Positions 6,148 to 6,669 of a stretch of DNA of 6,669 nucleotides are shown here, piece after piece. The notes beneath the pieces are model-generated. The model was not told the origin of the DNA. It saw nothing but the letters and a program-made list of their open reading frames with translations, and did no database searches. The stretch spans positions 12,514 to 19,182 of the forward strand of contig DDXR01000072.1 in the NCBI GenBank assembly GCA_002347565.1, written 5' to 3'. The position numbers and the translations under genes were made by a program. The DNA comes from a bacterium UBP2_UBA2255 (lineage in GTDB: Bacteria > Edwardsbacteria > AC1 > EtOH8). Every line of letters starts with the position of its first letter. Position 1 is the stretch's first letter.

Positions 6148-6669
6148 TCACAAAAGCATCATGGCCGCGGCGATGACGGTGGTCCACAGGCCGTTCTTGT
6201 TGCCCTCGGCCGACTGCACGCAGTTGGTGGTGCGGAAGATGTGCCCCGACGCCTTGTACACCTGCTTGCGCTCGTCCCACGCCAGGTTGGGGTCCAGCGG
6301 GATCCCCAGGGTGGTGGCCAGCATCGTCGCCGCCAGGTCCTCGGCGTAGTCCCCCGAGAAGTCCCCCTTCTCCCCGAAGGCGTGGTGCTCCGACAGGTAG
6401 CCGTAGTGCTGCTTGTCCACCGGGATCGCCAGCCCGATCGCCGCCGAGATCAGCCGGTTGGGCTCGTTGGTCTCGTTGCGCGCCAGCACCGTGTACACGA
6501 TCTGCCCCGGCTTGATCTGCTTCAGCCCGTCGCCGCGGGGGATGATCCGGCAGTTGGGCGGGAAGATGCTGGAGACGTACACCAGGTTGCACATCTGGAT
6601 GCCGGCGTTGCGCAGCGCCGCCTCGAAGCTCGACAGCTTCTCCCGGTGCACGCCCACCCCCTTGACGAA
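6148..6669 (-). CDS. Pyruvoyl-dependent arginine decarboxylase, 5' end beyond window
   Basis: 173 C-terminal residues are visible, ending in TGA; the frame enters from the right edge. The protein decarboxylates arginine to agmatine, the first step of a polyamine route, using a pyruvoyl group made by self-cleavage rather than pyridoxal phosphate. The cleavage site is the pair S33-S34 (visible numbering) in NLVYVSSIFPPNC; S34 becomes the pyruvoyl group at the head of the alpha chain. Other family landmarks are GVGVHREKLSSFEAALRNAGI at the start of the visible part, ARNETNEPNRLISAAIGLAIP (63-83), YGYLSEHHAFGE (89-100, with E94 a candidate catalytic acid), GDYAEDLAATMLATTLGI and the end GLWTTVIAAAM. 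A GTG at 6655-6657 could be read as a start, but FVKG just before it also fits the family pattern, so the true start is probably only a few residues outside. Peroxiredoxin follows 68 nt downstream on the same strand. Confidence 0.95.
   Translation of the reverse strand, partial: FVKGVGVHREKLSSFEAALRNAGIQMCNLVYVSSIFPPNCRIIPRGDGLKQIKPGQIVYTVLARNETNEPNRLISAAIGLAIPVDKQHYGYLSEHHAFGEKGDFSGDYAEDLAATMLATTLGIPLDPNLAWDERKQVYKASGHIFRTTNCVQSAEGNKNGLWTTVIAAAMMLL

Noticed and set aside
6080..6592. N-terminal extension of the peroxiredoxin frame
   Set aside because: It overlaps the arginine decarboxylase out of frame; the start at 6079 has AAGGAG at ideal spacing and gives the family length.

Overview
The window is a GC-rich bacterial chromosomal segment holding five protein genes, all on the minus strand, and one tRNA gene on the plus strand. 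Sigma70-type promoters, Shine-Dalgarno sites and a Sec signal peptide indicate a bacterium. The gene set (Memo-family protein, pyruvoyl arginine decarboxylase, archaeal-like peroxiredoxin, UbiA prenyltransferase) together with short AT-rich or octameric tandem repeats between genes would suit an uncultured or candidate-phylum lineage, but the sequence alone does not fix the taxon.

Right part (5357-6669, minus strand): a pyruvoyl-dependent arginine decarboxylase cut by the window edge is followed after 68 nt by a peroxiredoxin with its own strong ribosome binding site. These are a polyamine-synthesis enzyme and a peroxide-detoxifying enzyme; they may share a transcript.

Middle (4832-5356): a compact control region. 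A tRNA gene with a CAT anticodon (probably the lysidine-modified isoleucine tRNA) is read rightward from its own promoter and ends at a perfect 12-bp hairpin. Its promoter carries a 7-bp inverted repeat between the -35 and -10 boxes and a GC-rich discriminator. Back to back with it is a full-consensus promoter (TTGACA-N17-TATAAT with an extended -10) firing leftward. To the right of the hairpin lie about 250 nt without a convincing gene, with several small palindromes.

Left part (1-4831, minus strand): an apparent operon read leftward from the consensus promoter. It starts with a large exported M16 (PqqL-like) zinc peptidase, then a UbiA-family membrane prenyltransferase 47 nt later, then, after 137 nt with an octamer repeat, a Memo-family protein (AmmeMemoRadiSam system protein B). 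The Memo gene has no stop inside the window and reads into an AT-rich heptamer repeat at the left edge. It is unclear whether it starts at a strong Shine-Dalgarno site (cytosolic form) or 34 codons earlier with a hydrophobic leader.

I see no CRISPR array, insertion sequence, phage gene or defence cassette. The points most worth following are the divergent promoter region, the two Memo starts and the two kinds of short tandem repeat.
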